A stretch of DNA of 64,000 nucleotides from the NCBI GenBank assembly GCA_963681505.1, contig OY811973.1, forward strand, positions 4,705,568-4,769,567, written 5' to 3'. Under the pieces are notes generated by a model. That model was not told where the DNA came from and made no database searches. It was given only the letters and a program-made list of their open reading frames with translations. This DNA is from Eunapius fragilis (taxonomy: Eukaryota > Porifera > Demospongiae > Spongillida > Spongillidae). Position numbers and translations under genes: made by a program. Of the stretch, positions 22,702 to 35,258 are shown piece after piece; the first letter of the stretch is position 1, and each line of letters opens with the position of its first letter.

Positions 22702-22935
22702 AACCTTTTGTTTATTCGTGAGCAGACAGCACCTGTTGACACCACTGCTTTGGTACCACAGGCTGAGGCGAAACAGAAGCTTGAACCTGCGGAGCCAGCA
22801 CCAACTGATGACAGGTCGAGATCCAGTGTTTCTGATTCCAAGGATCTCAAGTCCCATTCCAAGGCTTTGGAACTGATGCCAAGCATACTTGATATCCTTG
22901 ACAACACGACTGCTAGTCATGGCAGCCATGTTTTT
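22702..22935 (+). CDS. Possible exon of unknown protein
   Basis: After a candidate acceptor (gtgagcag, about 22726) an open frame encodes a Pro/Glu/Ala segment and then Ser/Asp/Lys-rich residues (RSRSSVSDSKDLKSHSKALE) and SILDILDNTTAS. The composition suits a disordered nuclear protein. No domain and no partner exons were found. The frame runs on into the G-rich repeat at 22967, which is unlikely to be coding. Confidence 0.3.
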
Positions 22936-22959
22936 CAATCTGTATGGGGAAGGTGGCCA

Positions 22960-23790
22960 GCCCCAATGAGAGGGGGGGGGCAGGGGGGGCAAAATCCCCG
23001 GGCCCGGGCCTCAATGGGGCCCGGGCCTTTTGAGCCACGCCGTTTATTAGTCACTAGGCACGCCCCCTCAGGCCTGGTCGATAATGAATGGCTTAGTTGC
23101 TAATTAGTCACAGGAAAATGTTGCGTAAAATCACTTCTTGATTCTATACATGATTATTGTTTGATTTCAGGAATCACAACGTGATTTTAAATCATGCGAA
23201 AACCAACTATTGATTAAAGTTGATCGTTGAATATAGACAAATCATACTTATGCTTTATACATGATTTTGATGTGATTCAAAATCATTTTTTGATTTCAAA
23301 ATCACCTCTTGATTTCATAGAAAATCATCAACGGATTTTAGGAATCATAACGCGATTTTAAATCATATAAAAATTCAACTATTGATTTTACTCGCAAGTT
23401 GAATGTGGTAAAATAAAATGAATATCATTTAGATAACATTTTGAATGCTTTTTTGTATTAGAAATTCAAGCTATATTTCTGTCATTCATTGGTTTGAATA
23501 ATAGATGATGGGTACATAGTAAGGAACTTCCAACATTAGGTATTCAGTCATACCTGCGCTGTGTGAATTAATATAATGTACAATATATAATTAGTAAGTG
23601 TAATTGTGAGTTGTAATTGTAACTAAACCTAAAGATGTAGCATGCGTATAAATATAAACTTTTAATGAGTCCTCCACCATACATGACATAAATAAATGAC
23701 TAATGTTAATGTGAGTGATAATCAATTGTATACAAAAATTACAGAGCATATAAGGAACATACATGCATACATTGCATTGTCTTTGATGGG
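22960..23790. repeat. G-run / GGGCCCGGG block and AATCA-TGATT array
   Basis: Poly-G runs and a GGGCCCGGGCC block (22967-23030) are followed by about 290 bases (23110-23400) dense in TGATTTT and AAATCA in both orientations. The same pairing recurs at 35985-36750. The rest to 23790 is AT-rich with nothing recognised. Confidence 0.5.
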
Positions 23791-23793
23791 TCA

Positions 23794-26700
23794 CTACGGA
23801 AGCTGTGCAATATAATTGTAACTTTTTCCAGTAATCGGAGCAAGTGCACATCTATTGATGAAGCGACGTGGACTTATTATTCGATCCTTTTCATAATAAG
23901 TATTTTTGACCATGTACAAATCATTAACAGAACTCTTTTCTGGTGAAGTAAAATTCATCCATGTAACATAAGCTAAAGGAGCTTCCCTTGTACATTCATT
24001 CACAATGCCATTTTGATTGCACTTTACTTTTATATCAACCTGAAAGAAAAACCGTACATAACCAAAATATGGATGCAGATCATTAGTTTCCTTCAGCACA
24101 AACATAGCTTTCACTAATGATCCCCTATCAGTACAATTATAATCTGAAGAGTACATTTGCCCATTTACAAAGCAGCGACCAAACTTGTGTATAGCTGGTT
24201 TCACATACACTTCTGTGTTATCATCATATAGATTTTTCAAAAATGCTTTCAACTGATCATGAAAATCATGATTAATTTTAACATAGCTACTTGGACGATG
24301 AAACTTAGCTGGCCAGTCACTCACATCTCCCCTGTCAATTTTGCACTGAAATTCCCATGGATGTTCTGGAGGTTCCATTAACAAATGCACAAATCTGTAG
24401 CTTGACAACAAATCATCATCAAATTTTGAAGGTAAAACAATAGATTTGAGAGAACTTGGAAGTTTGAAATTAATGTCCGCAATCAAGCTTGGTTCACAGA
24501 TTTCCAATCCACCAAGGCATATTTCTTCAAGACACTTGTTCATTAATTGAGCTTCAATGTTTTTTTTGTTACTTGGAAGGTCAGTAAGATGACCATTCAT
24601 CCGCTCATAGGCAAAACACCAGAAACCATGTGATGGTCCATAATCAGCAATAATATCAGGGAGGTGTAAAGCTATATGGTAGTTTACGGTCACTGCCCAG
24701 TTTCCATGAACAGAATAGAATTGCTTATGATGTGCATTTAATAGTCTATATAATAAAGCAACTTCATCAGTACTGATGCATTGTTTTATGACTAATTCTA
24801 TAATTCTGCAAAGGAGACAAATGGATTTGTAAGATTGAGATGGAAGTAAGTCAGCAAAGCATGGTCTAGCGTAGATACATGCAAAGTTCTTCCATTGTTG
24901 AGCTGTGAGTGCAGATAATGATTCATTGTCTAGAATACTAGTTGGAAGTCTTCCAATATCATATGGAACTTTAATTTTTTTTAGGCGAGAAAAAAATTCA
25001 ACTTGTGATTGTGTTGACAAAGATGAGAGACATAGCTTTACTTCATTGTGCACCATTCCTAGAAGGAAGGTATGCATGGGATCTGTGATTGCCATTCTGG
25101 TACTATCAAAATATGGTAGACGAAATAGTTCACTGTATCTTACACCATTTCGTTTTTGAATGGCCTTTGCTTCTGTAATTGTTCTTGCACATTGATACTC
25201 TTGAGCTTGTACCTTAATTTGATCCATATTTCTTTTAGCAGAAACTGAAGATGTGTAGTAGCTCATCTTACCAGATGCACCTCTTGAACCCTCCTCTCGC
25301 TTAGCCTGGAATGTGCAATAAGTACATCCAAGATCAGCTTTATGTCCAAGAAATTGTGTTACTTTACGCAGAGCAGGCATATCAGCTGACACTCCAAGAA
25401 GCAAAGCCTTTACAATGCTCCCGTCTGGATGTAATGGAAGACCATCCCATAATAAAAGTAGATCATCTACAATAGGCTTTAGAAACGTGTTTATATGCCC
25501 TTTAGGTTCAGAAGGACCTGGTAGTACTCCTAACACCATAGTCCACTTGTGCTTGAACCTTTCAGTTCTAGGCAGATTTAGCACAGTCATCATGATTGCT
25601 GAAACTTTGTACTCAGACCGTTTAAATGGTTTAAACCAATCGACATTCAGTAAAAGGCTGATGTTGTTAAAATTTGATAACAATGATTCAGATGGATTTA
25701 ATGGGTTAGTTTGAAACTCTTTCCACAATTTTCCATCATACACATCAACTAGTATTCCATCACTGTTATGCCTATGCTGTTTCAAAAGTGCACAAAACTG
25801 TTTATTTTTAAACATTTGCAGCAACCATACTGAAGGAGGTACAAAATGAAATGTCTTAAATGGGGTCCATTTTTCCCTTGAAAATGATAGGTGTCTCTTA
25901 TAGCCAAGTTCTTTTCTGCATAGTTTACCAAATATTACATTAGTGCAACTACTATGATGCTGTGCATCACTAATTTGATATAACTGATTGCAAGCTGCAT
26001 CCGGACATACAACATATGTAACTGTTTTCATTCTAGTATATTTCATGGTACTATAAAAGCATTGAAGTGATGTTGGAAATATTTCATACAGTGGATGCGA
26101 AATGAGAAATAGGATTATAGAGATCAAGCCACAGATGGCTAGAAGGGCACGTTTTGAAAGCTGATGGTAGTGGCATAATTTGCTCAGGGCAATGCATATC
26201 CACTCAAGAATGGTACTTAGAGTAGAAGTATGCATGATATCAGAATTTTCATTGATGCTACTACTGTCAACTGAATCTCTCTCAATACTTGTGTTGTCAC
26301 AGTCAGAAATATCTGATGTGTCTGAGGTAGATGAGGTTTCACTTTCTAGAATAGACGAACAGCTCATGCATTTATATAATTGTGCATTACAATAGTGAAT
26401 TGCCTATAGCAAAGTGCTGTGTGATAGATCTAAATATATAGCTTGTAATCATACAGTGCTATAAGTAATATAGTATCGCACAAAATACATTTAAATTTTT
26501 ACCTGCTGAAGACTCTAAGCATTCATTTTTTTCAGTGTCTGAGCATGGCACATACTCAAATAATCAGTGTACAATTAAGACAATATATGACTCTATTACC
26601 TGCATGAGTATCCAATTCAGTTACAGATACTTCTCCAAAATGCTGATGTATATCAGACCCCACTGTACTGCCATCAACTATTACAAATTATATGCAAAAA

Positions 26701-27100
26701 CAGTACACTTGTTTGGGCCAATTCCAACCTGAATCAGAGCTGCAGCTGTTATCTTCACATGCTCTTGTTGCGGTATCATCACTGGGATCAAACTCTTCAC
26801 TGCTGCTGTTCCTCAACGTCCCCTCATTAGTATGACTGGTTGCTGCATGCAAGCATGAATAACAAATTATTTGTAGCACTTATTGGCACGCGCGCAGTTA
26901 ATTAATTTAGGCCCTGTACATATATATGCAACGACGTACGCGTGTACGGACTTACTTGTGCAATCTCTAGTGTTACGTGGTAGCCTGCACACACCATAAA
27001 GGGATCTGTGCCTTCTAACTGTCAAATAAGTGTGGTATGACTCCTGTTCGCATTTAGCACAATCGCATCTCAGAAGAACACTTGCGCGCCTATCCGACAT
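23794..27100 (-). CDS. CACTA/EnSpm-type transposase (tnp2-like), full open frame
   Basis: Four minus-strand exons join with matching phases: 27100-26956, 26842-26729, 26538-26503 and 26345-23794, giving about 948 residues. Exon 1 holds a CDCAKC...H finger. The linker is acidic and Ser-rich. The large exon begins with a hydrophobic segment. It then carries a tnp2-like core with CTYCTF, ITDPMHTFLLGMVHNEVK and HLPDIIADYGPSHGFWCFAYERMNG (in two parts), followed by a C-terminal domain. Such proteins catalyse cut-and-paste transposition. No stop or frameshift interrupts the model, unlike every other transposase here. CACTA termini were not found nearby. It is either an autonomous element with unrecognised ends or a domesticated copy. 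It starts 57 bp from the divergent coiled-coil gene. Confidence 0.8.
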
Positions 27101-27157
27101 TTGAGTGTTAAATTAAATAATAATTAGTAAAAGTTATTTTCATTTCACGTGTTTGAT
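27101..27157. promoter_or_regulatory. 57-bp shared upstream region of two divergent genes
   Basis: The start codons of the CACTA-type transposase (-, 27100) and the coiled-coil gene (+, 27158) face away from each other across 57 AT-rich bases. Both transcripts would need start sites inside this gap or in the partner's first exon, so one bidirectional promoter is likely. No TATA box was recognised with confidence. Confidence 0.5.
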
Positions 27158-28341
27158 ATGGCGAATAAAGGCAGGCAACTCCAGGCAAAAGGAAAGATAA
27201 CTAGCATTGCGACTGCAGTTGAAGATGAGGTGTCTTCCCTTCGTGATCAAGTGACGAGCCTTCGAGATCAGTTGAGAATCCTCAAAGAACGTGTGGCAGA
27301 GTTAGAAAATATGCCTGACAGAATTGATGACCTTCAAAAGACCGTTGATCAGTTCATCGCAGATGAAGGTAAGCAAATACAATAACTACGGTCATTCGCT
27401 GTGGTTTACATGTACGTATACCCGCAAAAGCAAGGGTTTCGTCCGCACGCTTTTAATATATTATCCAACCACAAAACCAGAGTCACGTCGGTTAAAGGAA
27501 ACCGAGGTTTTGAAGCATGAAAAGAAGGCTAAAGACATGGTTCCTCTGGTAAGTGTTTGCTCCAAAAACAGATATTTTAATCGCGGTAATCTCTGTGTAC
27601 AGCCGATACTACAGGATGCATTTTTTGAAAATGACGAAAAGGTGAAACCGTTATTGCGCACGAAGCCGTGGTGTGAAGTAGATGGAAGCATAAAGGAAGA
27701 TCTCATCAATTCTGTTGAGAGCGCTATGAGCCTGAACAAGTATCATGCTCTGCCGCGATCAAAAATCGCGAAGAGAGTTAAGGTATATACATAAAATGAT
27801 ATATATGTATGGTGTGAAATACCCTTTTAAAGGACTTGTACAGTTCACGGAGGTACACGGAACTCACAAAAGCTGATCCTCTGAAACGCACAGAAAGGCT
27901 AAAAAGTCTACACCGAAGTAGAATTACCTTTGTAAGGGAATAAATACTTGTATACAACCAGCGCATATAGACATATACCTATTATACTCTTATTAGGCGG
28001 CACGGGAGGCAGCAGTCAAAACTGCTATAAGCGAAGGAGCACTGCGAGCAGGTGATGAGAAGGGAATAGCAGACATTCGAGCATCCATAACTTCGCGTGC
28101 TGCTTTGGATGCATTTGAGCTGAATGCAGCAGATCGAGTGCACATGGATGATCCCTCTGACCTTAACCCTGGGACCCCGAATGACCAGTCAACTCCCGCT
28201 CCTGCTGATGAAGATCAAGAGCAACAGCGTGAGCGATCGTCTTTTCAGAGCTCAAGGCGACGCCTGCTGACGCTAGCAAGTGCACGTGCTGCTAATTCTA
28301 ATAAGAGCCAAGTCGGTGCTACTGGTACTGTAGTACTGTGA
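27158..28341 (+). CDS. 300-aa coiled-coil protein of unknown function
   Basis: Five exons join cleanly: 27158-27368, 27481-27548, 27603-27782, 27833-27931 and 27997-28341, each with GT donor and AG acceptor and consistent phase, 301 codons with stop. Residues about 20-70 form a heptad coiled coil (EVSSLRDQVTSLRDQLRILKERV). The centre is basic (SKIAKRVKDLYSSRRYTELTKADPLKRTERLK). The C-terminus is Ala-rich, then Pro/Gln/Ser-rich and disordered. No catalytic motif or known domain was recognised. It stands head to head with the CACTA-type transposase and ends 58 bases before the giant palindrome. It could be a transposon accessory protein or a host nuclear protein; neither is shown. Confidence 0.75.
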
Positions 28342-29216
28342 GAGCGCAACACAGAGAGAGCGTCGCAGTTGTCCACGACACGTTCGATGATTCCAGAGAC
28401 ATCAATTATGGCATCATGCGTGTCGTGCCATCTTTTTCAAGATATTTCGTGCAAGTCCTTTGCTCAAATTTACTCAGTTTCAGAGCTTCAGAAGGTTGTG
28501 TAATGTCCACAATGATTTGATGAATTCACCATTGATTTGCCCCAATGTTGTTGCCATGCCTATCATTGCATGATACACCAGGTTTAAGTAATTATTAATA
28601 TGCTGCTGGGTATCTAAGGAGAATTGGCCAGGGAATGTGTGGTTGATTCCCCCGGAGCAGGATCAATATGATTTTCCTTCAGATGAAAACTACATCAACT
28701 TTATTTGGGTGCACAACCTGCAAATTGAAATGCTTCTATGTGTTGGTTGCAGCAATGTTGCTACAAACACAATAGTACCACAGTTTTCCAAATTTGCTTT
28801 GTCTATCAGTATTAAAAATACACCTCACAATATGTTACCCACTAACAACATTGGATAACATTATATTACATCTGATTAACAGCTAATTGTTTTGATATCA
28901 TTAAACTAACGCGTATACACGAAGTGCATGCAAATCATTTATGGTGCTGGTATTGGCAGATACCTATTTTCGTATTTTCATAGGTGAGAAATGACAGAAG
29001 TTACAAGCAAAATCAGAAACCCATTAACTTTCATCACTTTTTTCACCAATTTTTGCAATAAACTCACTCTGATGCAGTAATATAAGACAATAAACGAATT
29101 GTTATAATGATTTCTTCTGAAGTAATACTTATCCAAATAATATTGGAGACCATAATAAAATATTAAGTTAGAAAAAACAATGATTATTTCTATTAATTTC
29201 GAAGATGTAATATGGT

Positions 29217-29256
29217 GGTCCTAGATCTAGAACCGTAGCGGTCTAGATCTAGGACC
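29217..29256. repeat. GGTCCTAGATCTAGA hairpin
   Basis: A 15-base arm and its inverse around a short loop, mirrored at 43262-43301. A shorter relative, CGTCCTAGATCTAGGACG, lies at 44991-45008; both are followed by a GGAGATTAAA..GGTTAA stretch. Confidence 0.7.
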
Positions 29257-29295
29257 GCTGCTTGGAGATTAAAGGTTAACTTTGCTCTTAATAGG

Positions 29296-29905
29296 TCATT
29301 CAAACTTAATTAGTTGTTTCTCGGGCAAACGTATAATAAAATTCAGTCGGTAGGTAGAGAGATAAATAATAATTAACACATACACACTGCTCGGTTCAAT
29401 TCGTTGCCTCTTGACAACGTTGTTTGTGCGTTTTGTCATCTAATTGACACATGAAGCATAGGAGACGAACACGCAACAGCATACTGCCTTTGTATCTCCG
29501 TTATGCCTTCAGTTACAAATAAAAACTTCTGCCATACCTCAGCATTCTGCATTAATATTTCGAGTGCATTTGGCGGCTACTGCTGTGCTTGTGTGCTGGT
29601 GATGACGTTCATGACGTAGTGACAGCCATAAGTCTCAAGCAAAGTGATTGGAGCATCTAAAGGAACTGTGTGCCCTTAATGCACGGACGTATCGTCTGAT
29701 GGGATTGCGACCGTTTCGCCACTAAATTCACTTCCGTGCATGCAAGGTCTCCATCAGGGCGCCAACATTTGATGATGCTTCTCTTGCCAAATACACCACC
29801 GGACTCTATAAACTGCTACATTCAAATCAGCTTTATTTTGGCAAAGTATATACGTAATACCTTTTGGGCCGAGAAACAGCTAATTGAGTTTGAATGGCCT
29901 TAGTG
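29296..29905. mobile_element. MITE-like element with ~35-bp imperfect inverted ends
   Basis: 29296-29332 and 29868-29905 are imperfect inverse copies (TCATTCAAACT..AATTAG.TGTTTCTCGG). No coding content. A mirror copy lies in the right arm. Confidence 0.5.
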
Positions 29906-31837
29906 GAGAAGTGGTTAGTTGAGCCATTTGCAAAGGGGTTAGTTGAGCCTTACACTTTAACTGTGATCTTATATGGTATTAAAACAATGTTTTTTTAAAC
30001 TCATCTAACAGAAATAGTGAGCTGGGCTTATTTGGCTATGCAGCAATCTCAGTGGCAGCATTTTTTTTTTTTTTTGTTTGTAAAATGGAGTTGTGAATCA
30101 TGTTAAAACACTTGCCAAGGACTCTCGTTAGTGAGGTGTCATGAATTGCAATGTAATGTATGAATTTGCTTTGATCATAATTTGACAGTACCTAGCAATT
30201 GGACAAGACACAAGAAGGCCTAGGCCTACCCATGCTAGCATACGCACCAAAATTTGGCTTAAGACAGCATGTGGCTCCAACTGACCCACTTGGCTGGGTT
30301 AGTTGTGCAATTTGACACCTGTTGATTTTTTAAATAATGTTCCTGGTATATCCCCAGTCTCTAACATTCCTATAACATGTCCATGTGCTCAAGTGATGCC
30401 CCTTTATATCAGACTATTAACCTTTCCATCAAACCAAACCCCAGATGTATAAATCACTGTGCAAAAAATAGGATATACGCTATTGTATATTTTGCGTATA
30501 TTTCGAGTATACGCATGAATATACGCGTGCGTATACGCGAAATATCCCACTGGTATATTTTGCGTATAGAACCAATTTCGCACTGCGTATATTTCGAGTA
30601 TCCTCAAATGTATCACGTGCGCTTATGGAGGATTCTCTAATTAATGTCTCCGGATACTACACTGTACCTACGTTGACCGTATACTGTATTGGGTACGCTA
30701 CCCGATTATGTTCGTTGTATACTGGCTTGATTAGTATTAAAATTATTATCAATATTAAATAAAGCAATACAATCAATAGACAACGTTCAAGCTCTCCAGC
30801 CATCCAGGAAGGAGATACTCCAGTAGTGGCCCTCCAACCCGCCGTTGCCACGAGTTGCTCAGAAATCCATTGCAACCTCTTCTAACGAAACGCGCGGCAG
30901 TAGTTGAGCGTAGGCTTCAAACTGCTTCCCTGTACTGTCACCATAGTCCATATAGCTACAGCAAAATAGAGCATCCATACGATACAAATGCAAACAGAGG
31001 CCTACACTGACGGCGGGATTGCTTGACAAGCTCAGCTGAATCTGAAGTTTCCTTGTCTAGCTGCAGGGAATATACAGGGTTAAAACAAACGAAGTCATTA
31101 CCTTATACTCCAAAGCAATCCGCTACTTCTCTATCTCCGCTCTTCGTATAATTTATCAATTCTGACAACAGACACTGATAAACAGCAAGTGTGAATGAAA
31201 ACGCAATCTCTTACCCGCTCTGCCTTTGCTAGTTTTTATGACGTCTCTAAATTTGATCGAGAAAAAAAAGGTGATGATCACTGCTTACGCTTCGAGACTT
31301 CAGCTGGATTCTCCTCAGTAGGAAAAAAAAAGCCGATATAACGTTACTGTACCTGTACAGAAAGTGATGTCCTTTTCCCTCGAGTTGGTCTTACAGCATC
31401 GCTTTGAGACAGTTTTGGATCTGTAGTTTCGCAACCTCCTGCAGTAGTGTAACGGACCGTGCAAACAGCATCGCCATGCTGCCTAGGACCTAGGGTTTGG
31501 CGCGGTCTTCTTCGTCATCATCGTACTAGTATCGATATACATGTAGGTTCTGCTGTGACGACATGACTTCATCGTTTCTCGGGGACCTGTTAGAGGAGAG
31601 ACTTGGGAATTAGCCACTAGTCCCTCAATTTACTTGAAGACCCACCTAAGATATTTCTTCTGGATGATAGGAACGTACGGTTATAGTTGCAGTAGATTTC
31701 CCGACGATGACGCCATATATGCATGCGGCTTTAAAGAGTCTACGCATGCGCGTTACATTCATTTGACAAGAAGCCTCGTACACACTGTATTTGTTCTGCT
31801 CAGAGTGGGGTTTCAAAAGCAACTTAGAAATGACTTA

Positions 31838-33658
31838 CCGTACTGACAAGACGTAATGGCGGAGAGAACTATTTGGCGGAGCCAAAACTATTTATTTTAA
31901 CTAACTGGCGATTTGTAATTGGCGGAAGTCTCAGAATCTTTAAATTTATGGCGATTTATAATTGGCGGAAATGAAATGATGAATGTTAGCGTAGCTGTTG
32001 ATCATACTTCTATTTAGACTGAATAGGCCGAAGAGCACCTGCTGCCTCCGCAAAAGCGGCAGCCAGGGCTGCATCCTCCTCCTCATCCTCTGAAGCATCC
32101 CATTGGAGTGAAGTTCGTCGTCAACCTCAGCATCAGAAAGATCTGAATCGGATTCTGATTCAGATGCACCGTCCTTGAATCGACTGGGTGCACGGGTCAG
32201 CCGTCGGGGACGTGTACTGGTATCAGTTGAAGCAAGGATTATTAACTATTACATGGATTGGAATCCGTGGCATTTAACCCTCTCCATCCCCGTTTCATCC
32301 AGAGTTCGGTACCACGTAGTATGGCAAATGCGAGTAATGGAGCGCCTAACCCAACGATTGACGAGGCAAGCAGCATACAGATAGTTAAAGAAAGTATCCG
32401 ACTTGTAACTGGGGATAGTATCATTAAGGCATCGTTGAAAGGGCCAGAGGCGATAAGGTTGTTAACTGTCAGAGTAGATAGTAAGGTACTTGCTTACGAA
32501 TGGTGGATGAGACATTCCAGAGCACAAGTAAGATAGCTGAATAATTTCAGGGATATCCGTATTAGCTACCCATCCAACGTTGATTGATGTAGGACAGCTC
32601 TTTATATCTTTTCGCAATTCATCCAAGAAATACCCTTTTGAAGTTCTCCTAAACATATTCTTGCGATGATCGTGGAAACGACGCCTGCTCTTTTTTACTT
32701 TCGGCATTTATTTCTCTATAGCTAATTAAGGTACCCAAATAAATGTAACACTTACTAATTTCATAACATACGTAAAAAAGTATATAAACAGTCCAAAACA
32801 TAATCTCCCAGTGAAGAAACCATTCGTGAATGTACAGCGTTATTTTATAAAGCTACATGTGTAAGGGAATGCAGCTAGCCTGACACAATCCACACCACTT
32901 CAATTTTTGTTTACATGCGATAGGTCACGAAAGCTTGCTAGCTCTTTCTGCAAAAGTACATCTCCCAGTGGGCGTTGGTGCGCTCTGTTGAAATTCAGTC
33001 AGATCGAAGCTCTAGTGCGTACGCGATGCGAAGTAGCCTGACACAAAGGCTATGCGAGCCAATGATAATGTGGTTTCCCGCGTTATTCCGCCCCCTTTTG
33101 TGCAAATAACGTCCTCGGAGGTATTTGATCACAAATTAACGATTACTGGCGTACATTTAAAGCAAAGAACCATTTTAAATTATACAGATGCATTGCAACA
33201 AAACACGATATAACTTACAACAAAAACTGTCACTTGTACGGTCTGCGTACGAGGCGAAACGAGGATGGTGACAAATAATTTCACGCGATTGTACAGCGGA
33301 TTCCAATCCATGTAATAGTTAATAATCCTTGGTTGAAGAGAAGAAAGGAATTATTTCGTATGGCCGACCCGCTACCGGGTATATAGTAGTACCGGTATGA
33401 ACACTACAGGCGCCGTATGTCTGTGCATTGTACATTTACATGTACGGTAATCATTTAGCAGGGCAAGAGAGCCATAGGTCTAGGGATACTTATACATGTA
33501 CAATTATGTGCGTAATGTCCCTCCCCCCGCCCCCTTCCGCGACGCCGTGGATCCGCTGATAACATGTTGGCGGAAAAAATTTAATATTAAGTTTATGGCG
33601 GCACAGTTGGCGGAGCCTTCCGCCAAATAGTCGCCGCCAAAACGTCTTGTCAGTACGG
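31838..33658. mobile_element. TA-flanked 1,821-bp transposon, left-arm copy
   Basis: The ends are inverted, CCGTACTGACAAGACG, with TA directly outside both (31836-31837 and 33659-33660). Subterminal parts are rich in TTGGCGGA/CCGCCAA. This points to a non-autonomous Tc1/mariner-like or related TA-targeting element. It is itself split by a nested 1.1-kb element. Its inner end is exactly the inner end of the palindrome arm. Confidence 0.75.
32233..33331. mobile_element. Nested 1,099-bp element with 7-bp duplication
   Basis: The termini CAAGGATTATTAACTATTAC are inverted repeats (about 34 bases) and are flanked by GTTGAAG on both sides (32226-32232, 33332-33338). The interior has a minus-strand open frame of 81 codons (32707-32462) with a basic start and, overlapping it, a + frame (32258-32536). 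Neither resembles a known transposase. A hAT-like element, usually with an 8-bp duplication, is possible. Confidence 0.65.
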
Positions 33659-33689
33659 TACCGCAGAGGCTAACTCTTTGATCTTCTCA

Positions 33690-34437
33690 TCCGAGAGCTG
33701 GGACAAAATGGACGACACGTCGCACAAAGAAGTGATTGGAACCAGCTAGCTAGCAGTGGGCGGAGCAGTGACCTGGGGACCCCGCCCTGCTGTGTCAAGA
33801 ACTGTGCAGGAGGTGATAGGCCCTGGGGATGCCCATAAAAGGACATCTGGACAGTACCACCCCCCCGAGGCGAGTGGGGAGGGCCCTTCAGACGTGTCCA
33901 ACTTCCCTCAGGGGTAACATGGACCGCAGATGCCAAACCTGTCGCTGCAGCACCCAGGGCCGTCATCGCTGCCAAGGGAACCGGAGCCGAGGGATAGGTT
34001 CGGCCCGGGATGTGTTCAGATTTGACCTGGTAGCTAGGATGCCAACAGGGCTGGGTTCGTGAAGGGTCGGAGTGGTGGTGGTACTCGCTCCCGCGTCCAT
34101 GTGGAAGCGCACCTTCTTGGACCTGACGCTTCCATCAGCGTAGTTGCCGTGGTGCCTCTTGTGGGAGGCGGGGGCGGGCCTACTCTCCCTGGTGGTGTGG
34201 GAAGAAGGGGGCAGCTTGGCCCTGGAACGGACCATGATGGCAAGCAGCATGTCCGAGCTTTGCCGAGAGAGCTCTGGGGACAAGGAGAAATGCACACACG
34301 TTGAGGTACGTTGGCCAAAGCATAATGGCAACTGCGCAGGGAAACCAAATCAAGATAGGAACAAATACCTTCCCATAATTTCTGTGTGTGTTTGAGTGTG
34401 CATGTGTGTGTGTTTGAGTGTGCGTGTGTGTGTGTTT

Positions 34438-34500
<63 letters not shown>

Positions 34501-35204
34501 GCCCATCACTAACCTGGTCCACGCAAGGGGAGAAGCTGGTGGGGGATATTGTCAGCCTTCATGAGGGGCATGAGGTAAAAGTCCTTGATCCCGGCAAAGC
34601 CACTTCGCACCACACCACAGCGATGTTTGCTGACCAGGTACTGCAGCATCTCAGTGTATGCCTCGTACTCACCCTCCGTCCAATCCATACGCAGCACAGT
34701 GATGTCCTGGAACATTGGGACGTGTAAAGTTAACATGGATGACCAAAGGAGGTACACATACACACACCATACAAACACACACACACACACACCATACACA
34801 GACCGCACATAGATACCGTACACACACACCATACACACGCACCATACACACACACACCATACACACACATCATACACACACCATACACACACACACACAC
34901 ACACACCGTACAAACACACACACATATGTGCACACATACGCTATACACACATACGGATTACACTCACAACACTTACAGGCACACTTACACACACACACAG
35001 AGACTACTCACAGACTATGCACACATACCCTTGTAGAAGACTTCTGGAGCTTCTCCAAATAGTCCCACACCTGGACGTGTGCTATGCGACCCATCACTTA
35101 GAAGGTCACAGGGAGGACCTGTGGCCACACTCGCAAGCAAAGAGACAGGAATGATGCACCAGTGAAATGACACACACAATCAGCCAGACATGCAAATGAA
35201 GGCT

Positions 35205-35258
<54 letters not shown>

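Larger units (their letters stand above)
28399..33660. repeat. Left arm of giant palindrome (5,262 bp)
   Basis: This is the exact inverted partner of 36754-44119 once the 2.1-kb insertion in the right arm is removed. The inner boundary is the end of the TA-flanked transposon (33658). The outer boundary is ACATCAATTATGG at 28399. Between 28399 and 31837 no gene is convincing; it holds a hairpin (29217-29256), an imperfect inverted-repeat element (about 29296-29905) and a TATACGC-rich cluster (30465-30610). Confidence 0.9.

Noticed and set aside
23790-23797. CACTACGG as the left terminus of the CACTA element
   Set aside because: It touches the transposase stop codon, leaving no 3' untranslated region, and no matching inverted end was found on the other side.
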